Positions 34,398 to 47,188 of a stretch of DNA of 64,000 nucleotides are shown piece after piece. The first letter of the stretch is position 1, and the number at the start of each line of letters is the position of its first letter. A model generated the notes under the pieces. That model made no database searches and was not told where the DNA came from. It worked only from the letters and a program-made list of their open reading frames with translations. The translations under genes and the position numbers were made by a program. Where the stretch lies: contig NC_090981.1 in assembly GCF_040807025.1 (NCBI RefSeq), positions 36,683,817 through 36,747,816 of the forward strand, given 5' to 3'. This DNA is from Struthio camelus (Eukaryota; Chordata; Aves; Struthioniformes; Struthionidae).

Positions 34398-37300
34398 TTG
34401 CCTGTTGCTTCTTGTAAGTGCACATAGAGAACAGCACAATTTTACAGATCCGGAAATGCAAAAACCTCACCGCACTGGTGGGTTTTATGACGTCTCAAAG
34501 ACAAATATACACCTGAATGTCTTTGTTACTCTTGGGTTTTTATCATTGCCACTCCAAAGTTTAAAGTCAAACATGACACTATAACTGTCTGGGCATTTGG
34601 ACAAACGGCAGCTCTGAGATTTGAATACCTCTCATGGCCATAGATGTGATATACATGTCAGAGCCATCTTAGGCGGATACAGGAAGGGTATATTCAGATG
34701 TAAAGGAGGGAAGTAAGAGAACAGTCTGTTCCTTTCTCAGACCTGGGAAATCTGCTCATTAGAGAAATTTAAATTCTTGTAAACTACAGCGCTGCCAACA
34801 TATACTGGCATATCAGGAATCAAGGACTGGTGGGGGAAAAATTCGCAGGTATGCAGTTGCTGTGCGCATGTGGACAGCTATCTGAGAGCTGTGAACTGAA
34901 TCTATTTCTGTGATCTAAGCAATGGTTAAAGATTTCTGCTCCTGCTAAGACTAGCCTTCATTGGCTCAGAAGCTTTAGATACACCCCAGTAATCCTGTAA
35001 TCCCTGTAATTTTAAGGGGGAGGTATATGAGATTACCCACGCAAGGTGAGAATGGATAAGCCCATTCATTTACCAGAGCAGGACTGATCCCTCATTTTCA
35101 CTGGCATAGTACATCTTCTCTTTTAATTCCAGTTCATAAATTGTATTAAATTATATCACAGCAAGACTTTTTTTTCCTGACAATAGCGTATTACAGACCC
35201 AGTAAGTGTACAGCACAATATTACGTTACAGAACATGTGTTTCTGTGGAATCCTAAGGGAAAACATAGTTATATCATCTGCTAGGAGTCAGCAGACACAT
35301 GCAGCACATAAGTCACTCTAATTGTATTAAGTTAAGGACTGCAGGAGCTGTGAGAGTTTTCATTAATACATGTTTGCAGCCCATGAAACACGTATCCTTT
35401 TCCATACAGCAGGCAACTGTGATCAGTGCAGAGGTACCTGGTGGTGCATACTGGTCTGTTATGGCATATTTACTATACCAACTCAGTGGCTTGTAATACC
35501 CCTGTTTAAACCCCCTCAGTACACGAATGCTTCATGTGATGTGAGTGACGCACGGGGCCACCCCGCTCTGCCGTCAGAGCAGCCCTGTCGTGTATGCCAA
35601 AGGCAGTGTTAACACCCAGAGGCTGGGAGCGAGCGAGCTGAGGAGGATCGAGGGCTCTAGGGGAGGAAGGCAGTCAGTTTTGGCACATTCTTCCGCAGTC
35701 ACCTGGGCTGTAACTGAAAGCCAGTAAGGCTGAGCAGGTCTAACTGCCAGACAAAGGACTATTATCTTCCTGTCTCAGCTAGCCCACTGGGAACAAGCCA
35801 GGCTCAGGCTCTCTGCATATGAGCAGAGAAGGAAGGCTGGGCTCATAAACCTGCAAGTGCACTGTAGCAGCTGCATGCCGGCAAGCTGGCAGTATATTGG
35901 AAGCTAGGTATTTTCAGGTACGATAAACGAAGCCCTGACTCTGTTCAAGGCAGAGCTGCATTGCTTTAGGGATCGTGTTATTCCATCACAGCTTCTTAAA
36001 ACCAAGGCAGTATCACCTATGGTATTTTAACCCCTTTGTGTATGCATGGCCTGAGATGAAAGCAAAACTTTATGCTAAGGTCCTGTAATGGACATCGTTG
36101 AGCTGCATTGGTCTCAAAGCGTGGGGCTTCATGAACTGGCAGCTTCACTGAGAGGAGGGCAGAGACTAGGAGATCTCCAAAAGGAGAATAGATGAGGCAG
36201 TACTCTAGGAGCATTTTACCTTATTTAAAGAATGCAAGTTGAATCTTTTTTTTTTTTTGGTAACTTTCTTTGGTAACTAAAGAGGGAAGCCAGTCTAAAT
36301 GAAGCTATAGTTACCTTTAATATAAGATTGAGACACTTGTTTCAAGAAGGCTGACTGTCATGTAATAGCACTAGTCATTCTTCCTGGAAGGGCAAAAGGT
36401 AAAAGGGTAGCACATGCGGTACAAACTAAATGTTTAGCAAAGACAGGGTATTATACCCCAAGCCTGGTCACAGTGTGGGAGATTTGTAAAATTCTTCCTC
36501 AGGACGCCTAATGTCATGCATTCAGGGACATCAGGACTTTGTAACCATCAGAAGGTTTGTGGGTTATGTTTGTCCTACTGTCACGCTAATGATATCTGCT
36601 AACGACAATTACATCTGGTATTCCCCTCTGGGGTTCACTTTATCAGTTCATATCAGTCACATGTAACAAGCAAAAGTGTCGCGAGAGATCCCATCCCATT
36701 CTTTTTCAAAATATGTGAAAAGTAAAATCATAAAAGCATTTTTCTTCCCTGAATTAGTTAACTGCTTCTCCACAGCCATTACAGAGCCTCTGTTCAGGCT
36801 CACATCTCTCTACCAGTGCTAAAGTCACAAAGCAAGTCCTAACAAGAACATAACATACTTCTGAATACGTATTCCAAGATTCCCCCAAATTGGGTTGGCA
36901 CTGCGTGAAAGAGGAACCCCGTTATACCTCATGACAAAACTATGAGGAAACATGCCTGTCTTGTTCACAGCAGTCCTCAGAAATGCCCAAAGACTCATTT
37001 CTCCCAGCATGATGAAATGTAGATGAAACACCAGTGAAAACTGGCTATGCATCAGCACTAAAATATTCACACCTCATTGAAGAGCTAAATGGGGACAGTA
37101 AGCTAATCACTGTGACACGGTATAACTCAGGTTGTGGGGAAACCCAATGAAAAATAATAAGACAGGGTCTCAAGGTTCGTTCACAGCTTGTGACAAGCTT
37201 CACGTATGTCTTCTGGACATGCATGTTTACAGAGCTTTCTTTTCACGTGTGACGTTTAATATTTTTACGGCTCGACACCTTTATTTAGAAGGCATTTGAT

Positions 37301-38349
37301 AGATTTTACCTCCTAGCCATTTATATCAGTCTTGTTCTGAGTGACGAGACATGTGCTGTGCAGTCAGACTGACTTACTGTGCAACTCTGAGAAGTCTCCT
37401 GCTCCTTTGAACGTTGCTTAGTTTACCTCACACAACTGTAGGCGTTGGTATATCTTTGTGTGTAATTAGTGAACTTTTCTTTTGCAAAACACACAGTGAT
37501 CACCAAGAAACAGCAAATGACACTTTTCCCACTGTTTGAAGATACGGGGATCTACCTCACAACTGATTTTAGAGTAGAAATCCTATCTGAACACCTGCAT
37601 GTAGAGGAGACTATAACCACTTCATAATAGTATAAAGGACCCCCAAACCCCCAAACAATTACAACAGTGGTATTGAGACACTCCAGTCAGCAGTGCTCAG
37701 CCTGAGAGTTCTGCTAAATATAGATAATAAGAGCTAGCATTTTATTAGAGGTGCTTCAGCCTGATGTGAAACCTGCCCCTCTCAGGTAGGACCTAGGACT
37801 CTCGGATGGCCCCAGGACCATCTGCTCCAAAAGCTTTTTCTTACAGGTTAGCAGTGATACTGCGCCATAACTGACTATTGCCAAGCTTTCATATAACAAT
37901 GAAGTCACACTGAATTTTATGTTCTGTAGGCTTGGAGCATGAAGATGGTCAATGATGGCTTTTCTTTTCAAGACATTTTAAAGATGTGGGATGAGTTGGC
38001 AAACTGGCCAATTCCCATTTTTCACTGGCACTAATGTTACTCATGTTTCTAACCTAGAAAATGGGTGGAAATTTTCCTTTTTTTCTGGAAAGAAAGTGAA
38101 GTGAAGAGTGCTTGTGTGGTTGCCACTCCCTTTGACTGACTCAGATATTTTCTCTGTCTGCTTAACAATGATGATTTTGTGGTGAAAGTGCTGACATTGT
38201 ACTGCCCTGGTGAGTTTTGTGCTGCCCAGAACTTACTAATTCACTATGTACTATTCTGTAAAATTGCACAGGGTACTTCATTGTATTTACTGAAGATTTG
38301 TCTCAGAAGAACATTACCTAAGCATCTCACTGAGCTCATGTGAGGAGGT
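34398..38349. other. No gene seen
   Basis: Unique sequence. There is a T13 run at 36246-36258 followed by a duplicated GGTAACT motif (about 36259-36279). A region near 37370-37440 resembles antisense MIR but too weakly to call. Overlapping + strand frames at 35299-35727 have no domain. Confidence 0.55.
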
Positions 38350-38560
38350 CCTACAATATAGTACAGGGGACTGAAAATGGAATTAAGAGCAATGAACTGT
38401 GACTTTGGGCAATTCTGCATCCCTCTCTTATTTCATTTTCCTCACATGCAATGTATTTGACAGTAATTACTGTATTTTATGACAGTAAAGTTCTGCATCC
38501 TCATTCATTCATTACTAAAATACCTTGAGTACTTTGAGATTGCCAGATGAGAAGGATTGC
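38350..38560 (-). mobile_element. MIR/CORE-SINE-like fragment, antisense
   Basis: The + strand reads CTGTGACTTTGGGCAATTCT then ATTTCATTTTCCTCACATG, the reverse form of the family landmarks (TGTGACCTTGGGCAAGTCAC ... CAGTTTCCTCATCTG). Later comes ACCTTGAGTACTTTGAGATT, equivalent to AAGTGCTTTGAGATCC. Divergence is high but the order is right. Confidence 0.65.
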
Positions 38561-38959
38561 CAAATAACATCTTGCAAAATAATATTTAATAATTGGAACG
38601 TATCATTGTTGTGTCATTTGGAGGCCATTCTGGTCTTGAACTGTTGATATTGATTATCATACTAGATGAAAAGTCCAGCACTATTGTTACATCTTCCATT
38701 TTGGGTTTTTATACCGTGGGATTATTGCTTAATCATGGCAGTATCTCGCATGAATATAGCTTATGTCTCCAAGTGCAGTACGGAAATGCTACATGCTGAT
38801 AGTTCTTTCTTTACAGGAGGTTATACAGAGACTAAGTTACAGTAAGGTAGAGAATGCAGATCTTACTCTTTCACTGCTCTAACCAACATGAAATAAAGTC
38901 AAAATAAAATTTTCCATGCCATGTATAACTTCCTTTTCAGATACTTTCTTAAAGAAATT
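38561..38959. other. No gene seen
   Basis: A 68-codon + strand open frame at 38593-38799 shows only hydrophobic composition and no recognisable family. The rest is unique AT-rich DNA. Confidence 0.5.
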
Positions 38960-39400
38960 CTAAATGTTGTACACACCCATTTCAAACCCCTTACAGTCAT
39001 TTTAAAGGTCTTCCCATTTTTCAAAATACCTGTCCATGAGACCAAGCAATCTGCCTATTCTCACTCCCTTCACCATTTCTCCTTACCTCTCAAAAGTGTT
39101 TTTCCGCTTCTCCATTCTGCCTCTACTGTCCTCCTTGAACACAGATACTACACATGCTTACTTTTACTCGAATCCCTCCACAAAATCCACCATTCTGTAT
39201 GATCCTTAAAGGAATAATCATCTCAACATTATTCTTTAATTCTTAAAAAAGCTATTTAGACAAAATGCATTTCAACTTGATTTTCTAATCTTCTTCTACT
39301 TACTCATTTTATGGCTTTCACTTGACCTTAGATTCATTAGAGCAAGGACCATTGATTCTGCAGGGAGCTAAACACCCATACAAAGTAGGTGGTCTGAAGT
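38960..39400 (+). mobile_element. Possible L3/L2-like LINE 3' region
   Basis: A pyrimidine-rich stretch (ACCCATTTCAAACCCCTTAC ... CTCACTCCCTTCACCATTTC) is followed at about 39330 by TTAGATTCATTAGAGCAAGG then ACC. That resembles the closing TAGATTGTAAGCTCTTTGGGGCAAGGACC of ancient LINEs. No reverse-transcriptase frame survives. The call rests mainly on the 3' motif. Confidence 0.35.
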
Positions 39401-42400
39401 GCACATAACATTCTGGAATTTAGACATCACAGTATTTAGAATGACTAATTTACAATAGATGACCTGAACTTCCCTCAGTCTGTAGCACCTATGTACAAGG
39501 GCTTCATCATATCAGTGAATATCAGTTTTTCTTTGACATTGTTATTTTACTACAGAAATAACTATGCCACAGAGCTTACTTGAATTAGTATCGTGTTTTA
39601 TATGAGCAGGTATGGCAGAGGGCATAGTTAGGCACAGTACCACAAACATTTTCTTTAGTAATATAGCCAGCCTCAGAGATTTCTGCTCTGTCGTCCCCAA
39701 GACTTCTCTATCTTGTGCTTCACTACCCTGGCCTGTGCTGATAGAAGTGTTTTTTAAGCTATGCTGGAAATCATCTGGGCTAAAAACACCTGGCTTGGTA
39801 AGGACCATTGCCTTTACAAGGAGCCAGAGTCTGGCAGCTTTACATAGCAGAAGGTCTGAAATGCATACAGCATTCTTGAAATTAGACACAATAATAGTCA
39901 CAAAAATGCAATTAAAGTACTAGATCTCACTATGCCTCAACAGCTATGTATAAATTGCTTACAGTACACACACAGGTAGAGCTCTGTATGTCTGTTGAAA
40001 AACAAAACTCAGAATCATAATGCATATGTAAATCTTAACTCTTCACAGAACAAGGAGTTGGCTAATTTGTGAAAACCAGAAATCCAGAAGAACATCTAAA
40101 CAAATATATACACAGCAGCCAAGCCCTGCTTCCCCAGGAGAAGGCACAGAGTGCTGCCCCTCTCCTGTGGGGCAGGTGGTCTCTGAGGTCCTGAGTCCAC
40201 AGCCATTGGTGATGGATCCATGCAACACTGGATCACACCAAAGGACACGTTTGCTCAGGATCAGGTGCAGGCATACGATCTCACTTCTGTTAAATCTGTT
40301 CTATAGTGTCCTATGAGGTTTATGCAGGCTTGTTCTTTTATGCCAGATTTAGGTAAGTATCAGCAAAGATAATGCCTGATTTGGCATAAAATTAGAGTGC
40401 TATGGTAAATTATGCTTAAGCTTGCAAAGTTAACCTGTCAGAAATTTTTGGACAAACGTGACCTGGTTTGTGCTATGTGATATTTTGAGTCTAGCCCTAG
40501 GAACTCTCAAGCTGTACTGTCAAACCATGGCATGAGGCCAGAGAGGGACATACAGATTTTACCCGCAAATACAAAGGACTCGGTTGTTCTTCCTTTGAAG
40601 CCAGTGGTACTTTTAGTAGTAAATGCACCTGGATTTCACTGGGCTCATTGTCCACAACTGGGAAGTCACACATTCTGTACTTCTCATATCATGCAGGTCG
40701 GGTTGCTGTGCCCCCTTCTTAGCAGAGCTTTTCCCATATTCAGCTTCTGTGCCTCTGGTTACCCCAACATCAAGCTGTTATTAAAACGGGGTTCTTCAAA
40801 GAGACTGTATCTAGTTCTCCTTTCAGACAGAACAGCATTAAATAGTGAAGCAAAGAAAAAATCTGAGGCGGATAAGGGACAATCATTTCCTATCAGTTTC
40901 TTCACATCTGCCATTAGCAGTGTTAGTGCTGTCTGTTAATTTGTATGTTCTTGATGGGACGTTTCTTGTGCTAGGACACTTTGTGTGCTATGTTTCTAAA
41001 ATAGCAGCCTCTGAGAAACGTGTGGTCTGAGATGTGTGAAATCATTACCAAGCACTCATGCACAACTTGTCTTTGCTAGTAATCAGTCTGGACTAAGTAT
41101 CATGACTGTGGCAGGATGAAAGACTGCATCTTAAAGTCACAAAAGCTTGTGAGTTAACGTTTTATTTTCAAAAAATATTTTTTCAGCACAGCTGCGCTCA
41201 GGTGTAGCGGTGCTCGCTACCAGAAATGCTGTTCAGTGTGAGCTGTTTCCTAAAGGAAAAGTACATGTGAGAATTTAGATTATTTTGTCTAGCACAGCTG
41301 CTGCTTGTACTGCAAAATGAGAGCTACAGCTGATGACAAGGTAGTATGGAACTTGACACCTCTGCTGGCGTTCCTCCAAGCACACCGAATGTTTCAGCCA
41401 GTCTATGGCATGTGATACATTTCTTAATTGTTGATAACATATAATTAGGACAATCTAAGCCTAGCTTAATGAATGCAGTAAGTTAAACTGAAGTGCTTGC
41501 CTCCACTTGGATAGACTTTGTTAGTCTTGGAGCACATATCTGCAGAGTAACATTTTATAAACAGTACAAAATGGAATCTTCCCTTTACAAACCACCCGGC
41601 TGGAGCTATGGCTGACACCCTAAGCCACAGCATAAATTCTGTGCGCTGTACAAACGTCAGCCGATCTTCAGGGCCATGGTACCGAAAATAAACTTTCATC
41701 CTTAAAGATTTTAAAGACAACTTTTATTTAGAGATTCCTGGCATGCAGAAGGATGATTATCTAATACTTGTGTTTAATGTGCTTTATTTATTTTCATAAC
41801 CCTTCAGTCATTTTTTCTGGAAGGTAAATAATACAATTCTTCTTCACTATGTGAAACCTCAACAATACAAATCTGAGGTTACAAAGAAAATGTAAATCAG
41901 ATGGATTTATTCAAATCATAAATGATTAGTAGAGATTTTACTGTCTTCATTACTGTGACCTTTTCACATTCTGTGACTATAAATTTTGTAAATACTCGCC
42001 ATGCTCAGTAATTTAAATATTTGCATATGATAGTTACCCTCAGAGCAAATGATTTCTGCCTGAGTTCTACAAAATCTTTTGAAGGAATAAAAAGGTGGTA
42101 ATATTTCCAACCCCAAAGTATTTGTTTACAGCACAATACAAAAGAAAAAGAAGTGAAAAAGATTACACAGGGAATAAAGATCTCGCTATTTATTCATCAC
42201 ATACGTTCTAGGGCTTTTTGCTCTTTAAATTTGTTCTAATATTATCAGAATTGATTTTTAGTCTCTCTGATCCCAGAGGAAATGTCTTCAGTGAAGCTCT
42301 CAGTGGATAACTGTAATGAAGAATCAGCTTGCAGAGCTGTTACTATGGTGCTCTTAAGTGTAGAGCTTCTAAAAAAATTAACTGATAAGAAAATTCCAAT

Positions 42401-44089
42401 GCACTATATTTAGAAGTATTTAATTTCCTAGCTTTTGCCATAAAATAATTTAACAATTGAAACTGTGCATGGAAATTATTTATTTTTTACTGCAATATGG
42501 TATAATTTAAAATGTGTTTTTATTAGCTTTTAAGTAAATCCTGAATTTAGACAAAATCTTGGTTACAAAATTCCCCAAAATAATATTGGAAACAAAAATT
42601 GTACTGTTTCATTTCTTTGTTTTTGTCATTGTAAGAACTAAATCTCATAGACTCTGCTAGAAGATACTTACGTACAAAGAGCTCTACTTGAATGTTTACC
42701 TTTACTTTATGTTCTAGAAAGGCATTTTAACAGGGGTACTACTTTTTGACTCTCTTGGAAATAGCCCAGGTCTATTTTTAGATTCAGCGTCCTAAATTGT
42801 GTACTATATCACACAGGGCAATGCAAGCAAAAATGGCAAATTCAGCTTCCTATTATTTTTGAGAGAGAGCCAACATTGGCCCATTTCTGTAGGAGAGCCC
42901 AGCTTTAAGCTCTGTATAACCAGCAGTGAAATCATTATAAGGAATATGAAATGATTACTGACGCAACTGTATTTTACGTATACAATTTATACCACATGAA
43001 GAAGAGTGAGTTCAAAATAACTGAAAATAACATCAGTATACACATACACACATACAGAAACTTCTGTACTGTTATTACAAGGCAGTTTATACTAACACCT
43101 TCGTTTGAATCACTTCTATTAAAAAAAAAAAACACCCCTCTTCACACTACTCATAATGAATTGCCTGCCAGTGTACAATTCATTTCCTGAAAATCTGCTC
43201 AGCTGTGCCCTCCCCTTCACACCCCCTGCTCCTGCCAGCAGCCCATACAGGCCTAGTCCCACTTTGTGGCAGTAAGGGCTGGAGTATTCGTTGCTATAAT
43301 GGTTTTCTTGTACCACTTATAAATAAGGTAAATGCTTGATAATGACACTTTTTTGGTGTTGACCACCTGCACTTGTCTACAACCACTTGAAACTCTACTC
43401 ACAGCTTTGACAATCAAATTCCATTCTACAGATGTTTCCTATGAAGCTAGCACGGAGTTGTAGAAACAGCCCGCGTGCGGTAGAAGGAAGCGAATAGAAT
43501 TGTAACCGCTTTTGATAATTAGACGGTCAAAGATAATTTGAAAAATGCTGTCATCCAAATAACACTTTGTATCACTGTAACTTTGCAATACATGTGGCAG
43601 CAATTTTACGTTTCCTGGTTTCACAGAGAGGAGAGCTCATCATAAATGATAATAAAATAAAAGCAATAAGCTTTTGCACTTCTGCAAAGGCTTTCTGTTT
43701 TCAGAGTTCAATGGAAACAAAAATTAACTAACCTTCTTCACATCCAAGTGAGATCTGCACTAGCTCTGAGATAGGAAATATCCTGTAAGTAATTCCTGAA
43801 GGGCATCTGATTATGTGGCTAACATAATCCTATTTGTCTTTGTACAGATCTAGAAAACTACTAATGAAAAGTCCTATATAGAATTGTCATCAATTTATTA
43901 TGTTATCATCACCGTTATAAACTTATAGTAGAACAGTGATTAGTATAATAAAGTATTATAATCTTGCTCTGAATTATTTGATTATATTTTCCCTTCACTA
44001 ACTTTTCAATAGTTGTGCTATACTGCCATTTCTAGTTGTGTAGTTACATTATGTATGAGCAAATTTCGCCTATTCTCCCCTGCACCCAC
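39401..44089. other. No gene seen
   Basis: Unique sequence, with AT-rich parts at about 42380-42560. The 135-codon + strand frame at 40532-40939 and the opposite-strand pair at 39542-39923 have no recognisable domain. An A11 run lies at about 43121-43131. Confidence 0.55.
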
Positions 44090-44310
44090 CCCGAAAAACA
44101 TCCAGCTCTTGGGGTGAGCAAGGGAAGTCATCGCTGGACACGTGTGCACACATGTGCACAGCTGCACACATGCAGACGTGGCCGCAGGCCATCTGCAGCA
44201 GAGCTGAGCAGAGCGCTCTGCGACCGCTACTCCTGCCCGCCCTTCCAGCCAGGAACGCTCTCTGCCTGAGAGCGGCATGGATAACATAGTATCCATGCGG
44301 TACGGAGCAT
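44090..44310. promoter_or_regulatory. GC/CpG-rich block packed with palindromes
   Basis: In an AT-rich setting this block is GC-rich with about eleven CpG sites. It contains repeated TGTGCACA palindromes (about 44143-44160), a perfect 14-bp palindrome GCAGAGCGCTCTGC (44208-44221), a 7-bp-arm hairpin CGCTCTC/GAGAGCG (44256-44274), and directly after it a 9-bp-arm hairpin GCATGGATA/TATCCATGC (44275-44298). The alternating CACGTGTGCACACATGTG segment could form Z-DNA. Two opposite-strand open frames here (77 and 99 codons) are mutual shadows. A regulatory islet is the likeliest reading, but this is inference. Confidence 0.4.
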
Positions 44311-44486
44311 TTTGCATGGTTCAGAAACGCTCATGCTGTTTGTGTGATAATCCCACTCTATAGCTTATGCTGTTAAAGATCATAGGCCTTTGTATAAAGA
44401 GCATATGCTACATTATTCAAGTTCACTTCCCATATCTACCTACAAACCTAAAATCTTGGGCCCTTTGAAAGAATTGGTTTGAGTAG

Positions 44487-44502
44487 TTTTTTTTTTTTTT
44501 TT
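44487..44502 (+). repeat. T16 homopolymer
   Basis: Sixteen T residues. On the - strand this is an A tract, but no retroelement body is recognisable beside it. Confidence 0.9.
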
Positions 44503-46433
44503 GGTCCAGTTTCTATTGCTTTAAGTAAAGAGAAGTAATTCATGATAGTAGCTTGAATATGGAGATTATAGTGGGATCGGCGCCTGTCAAATTTACTCGC
44601 ATTTTCTCACACTATGAATAATTTGATTGAGTTCTGTAGAACTACTTGTAACAAATACCGTTGAGAGTGCAAGGTTTTTTTTACAAAAAACTGAGAGCCA
44701 GGAGTGCTGAATTCTATTATTGATTTCTTCACTAAATTCTTGAGTAAAGAGTCGTTATGTCCTTTCACCTCTGTATGTCCATATTTTCCCATCTGAGAAA
44801 AAATGAATATCAACAAAATTATTTCACAGGGATGTTGTGCAAATTGAAGGTTTAAGTTTTGGAATCCCAAGAGAAAGGGAGAGGTATGCATTTGCTAAGT
44901 GATTTTATGGGTCTTATTGTAACTTATTGTAACTGATAATCCTCAATAAAGATTTTTCCTTCATTATGCTTCCACATTATTTATTTATTGTAGGGAGTGC
45001 TGAGATGTGGCTTTCTACACTAAGCTCTGAGACAGTGCTTTGAGGGAGGAAAAGCTGTAAGAAGTCACATAGGGCACAAAGAGAAACTAAAAATTTTTTA
45101 CGCCAAATTTTGTCTTATTAAACATAACTTTTGTTCCTTAAAACATAAAGTATTCTGTGTGGCATATATACATATTGCCATTCATTCTTCTGCTAGCCGT
45201 GGAGAATTGGGACACTGAAAGCAAATGTACAGCTCATAGTATCTATTTTTATGAAGACTTTTTTTTATTTATCCACCCAAGGAATACTTACCCCATTACA
45301 AAAAAACATGAAAGTTCTCTCTGTTTGAAAGCTTCTACTGGGAACTGGTTTTGAGAAATGAAGATTTTGTGAAAGTCATTTTTGGATTAGCCCTGTTTTC
45401 AGTGTTTGAATAAGAGCCATTTTCTTTTCTGTTGCTGTTGTTTGTTTTTGTGTGCAGTTCTGTTTCCCTCTGTGGCAAACACCAGATCTGTGAGCCTACT
45501 GGTGGGCAATGGGTTATTCCATCTGATTTGCCTCTGCCAAAGGAGCACAGTGATCCAAAAATTTAAAATGTACTGTCCCTCATCAAGTTGCTGTGTTTAT
45601 GTTAAGTTTGACGATAGCACACGATCTCAATGGTTTTTGATCAACTCCTATCATATAAGCACAGAGGTATACACTCTACTTCATGGGGTTGATTCCCTCA
45701 CCAACAGCATGCATAACTCCCATTAATGTTAATAGAAGCTCTGCACATTTAGAGAGAATAGACTCCCAAGTGTATAAATTCATTGTCTGCTTCCTTCTCT
45801 TTGAAATATTACATTTTTAGAACCTTGGTTTTAAACATGCACTATAAATCTGACAGCGAGTGTTACTGAAGTCTCAACTCTAAATAAATAGTTTAAAATA
45901 AAAGTTGTATAAATATCCCTCTGTGCCAACAATACAGTTTGAAAGAGAGCGCTGTAAACACAAAGTAAATTAAATGGGATCCACTTTTGTGGGTTAAATG
46001 GCTACTTAAACTAGTTATTATAGAGAAGATTTTGTTGTGTGGTGCGACAGCACGTACCCATGTGGCTAACCAAGAACTAGTTGAAGAAACAAACCCCACC
46101 CATACCTAGGAGTAGTGCCATGACCAGACCACAATTCCTGTGAGGCATAAACTTAATTTGCTGAAAATGAAGCACAGGCACTGTCGCAGCTCATTAGCCA
46201 GTAACAGACATATTGCAAGAGAAGAAAGTGGAATTTGGTGGATCGTCCAACTTCTACATATGCTGTGAATAAAACAGACTATTGTTTTTTGATAAAGGAG
46301 TATTGTTTTGAATGTGCCGGGTAACTAAGTAAAGCCAGCAGAATTTTTTGGCCAAATATAGTCTCTTGCTCTCTGCTAAAAATCCTAGCTTTTAAATTAG
46401 GAGCTGAAGTCATTGAAAAAAAAGTTTACATTC
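44503..46433. other. No gene seen
   Basis: Unique sequence. There is a small direct repeat CTTATTGTAACTTATTGTAA near 44913-44932 followed by AATAAA. The 106-codon + strand frame at 45406-45726 is Cys- and hydrophobic-rich but unrecognised. Confidence 0.5.
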
Positions 46434-46472
46434 CTGCAGCCGGCTGCAGCAAAGCCAAACAAATGTTTGGCT
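46434..46472. repeat. Two adjacent short palindromes
   Basis: CTGCAGCCGGCTGCAG (46434-46449) is a perfect 16-bp palindrome. Three bases later AGCCAAACA (46453-46461) and TGTTTGGCT (46464-46472) are exact reverse complements with a 2-base centre. The second contains NF-I-like half sites (GCCAAA / TTTGGC). Two strong dyads back to back suggest a protein-binding site or a short hairpin pair. Confidence 0.85.
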
Positions 46473-47155
46473 TAATATTCATTTCTTTCATGAGCCTTTC
46501 TTAAACATCTAAGTCAGAAAATACCATTTCTATTATTTAGTAATTTGATGCTCAAAGCATTGGTTTTCTCCTTTTTTTTCTTGTCTTTTTTTTTAACTTG
46601 TTCAGAAAAGACACAGTAGGGTCACTGCCGTGGTATTAGACTATGTGAAGCATTTCATAACTTAAAGAAATCATGGTTTCAGTTTCTGGCATCAGCTCCA
46701 GTTGTAGGTCATAGTTACTAGCAGTGTGTTTTTTGTTATTTTTTATATCCCAAACCACTGAAAAAGAGGAAAAGGAGGTGTTGTTTTTCACAGTAGCTAG
46801 CTGCAGTTGTGATATGGGTCTAGAAAACTAGCAGTGTACTTAGCTTTGGAGAACTAACTGTAAAAACCAACTGGAAACGCTGCATTTCTATAAGGCAATG
46901 CTGTATGAACAACATGCCATAAAATTATTAAAATGAATACAGTAACTGCTGGAAGCCTGAATTGTCTTCCAAATCCTTTGATATATTTGGTGCTTGCTCC
47001 TTTTAGCCACTCCAGTAGGCCAATGAGTTTTTTCAGTTCCAAGATTTAGGTTTGAACTCCTGTGACACAGAGCCAGCTTCATTCCTATGTTCATACCAGT
47101 GCCAGCGCTGAGACGGAGGGAGGTAGCTCATGCCTCGCTCATTCAGGAGTTATTG
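46473..47155. other. No gene seen
   Basis: Unique sequence with T runs near 46571-46594 and no recognisable frame. Confidence 0.5.
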
Positions 47156-47188
47156 GGAGCATTTGGCCCCAGGAGCATTTGGGCCCTG
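47156..47188 (+). repeat. Tandem duplication of a 16-17 base unit
   Basis: GGAGCATTTGGCCCCA (47156-47171) is followed directly by GGAGCATTTGGGCCCTG (47172-47188), a near-exact two-copy tandem repeat. It is a small local duplication. Confidence 0.8.

Noticed and set aside
34321..34470. Open frame of His/Thr and Ile/Tyr repeats on the - strand
   Set aside because: It is a translation of the (TA)n/(TG)n microsatellite.
37370..37445. Weak antisense MIR resemblance (GTGCAACTCTGAGAAGTCTC...)
   Set aside because: Too few landmarks in order to distinguish it from chance.
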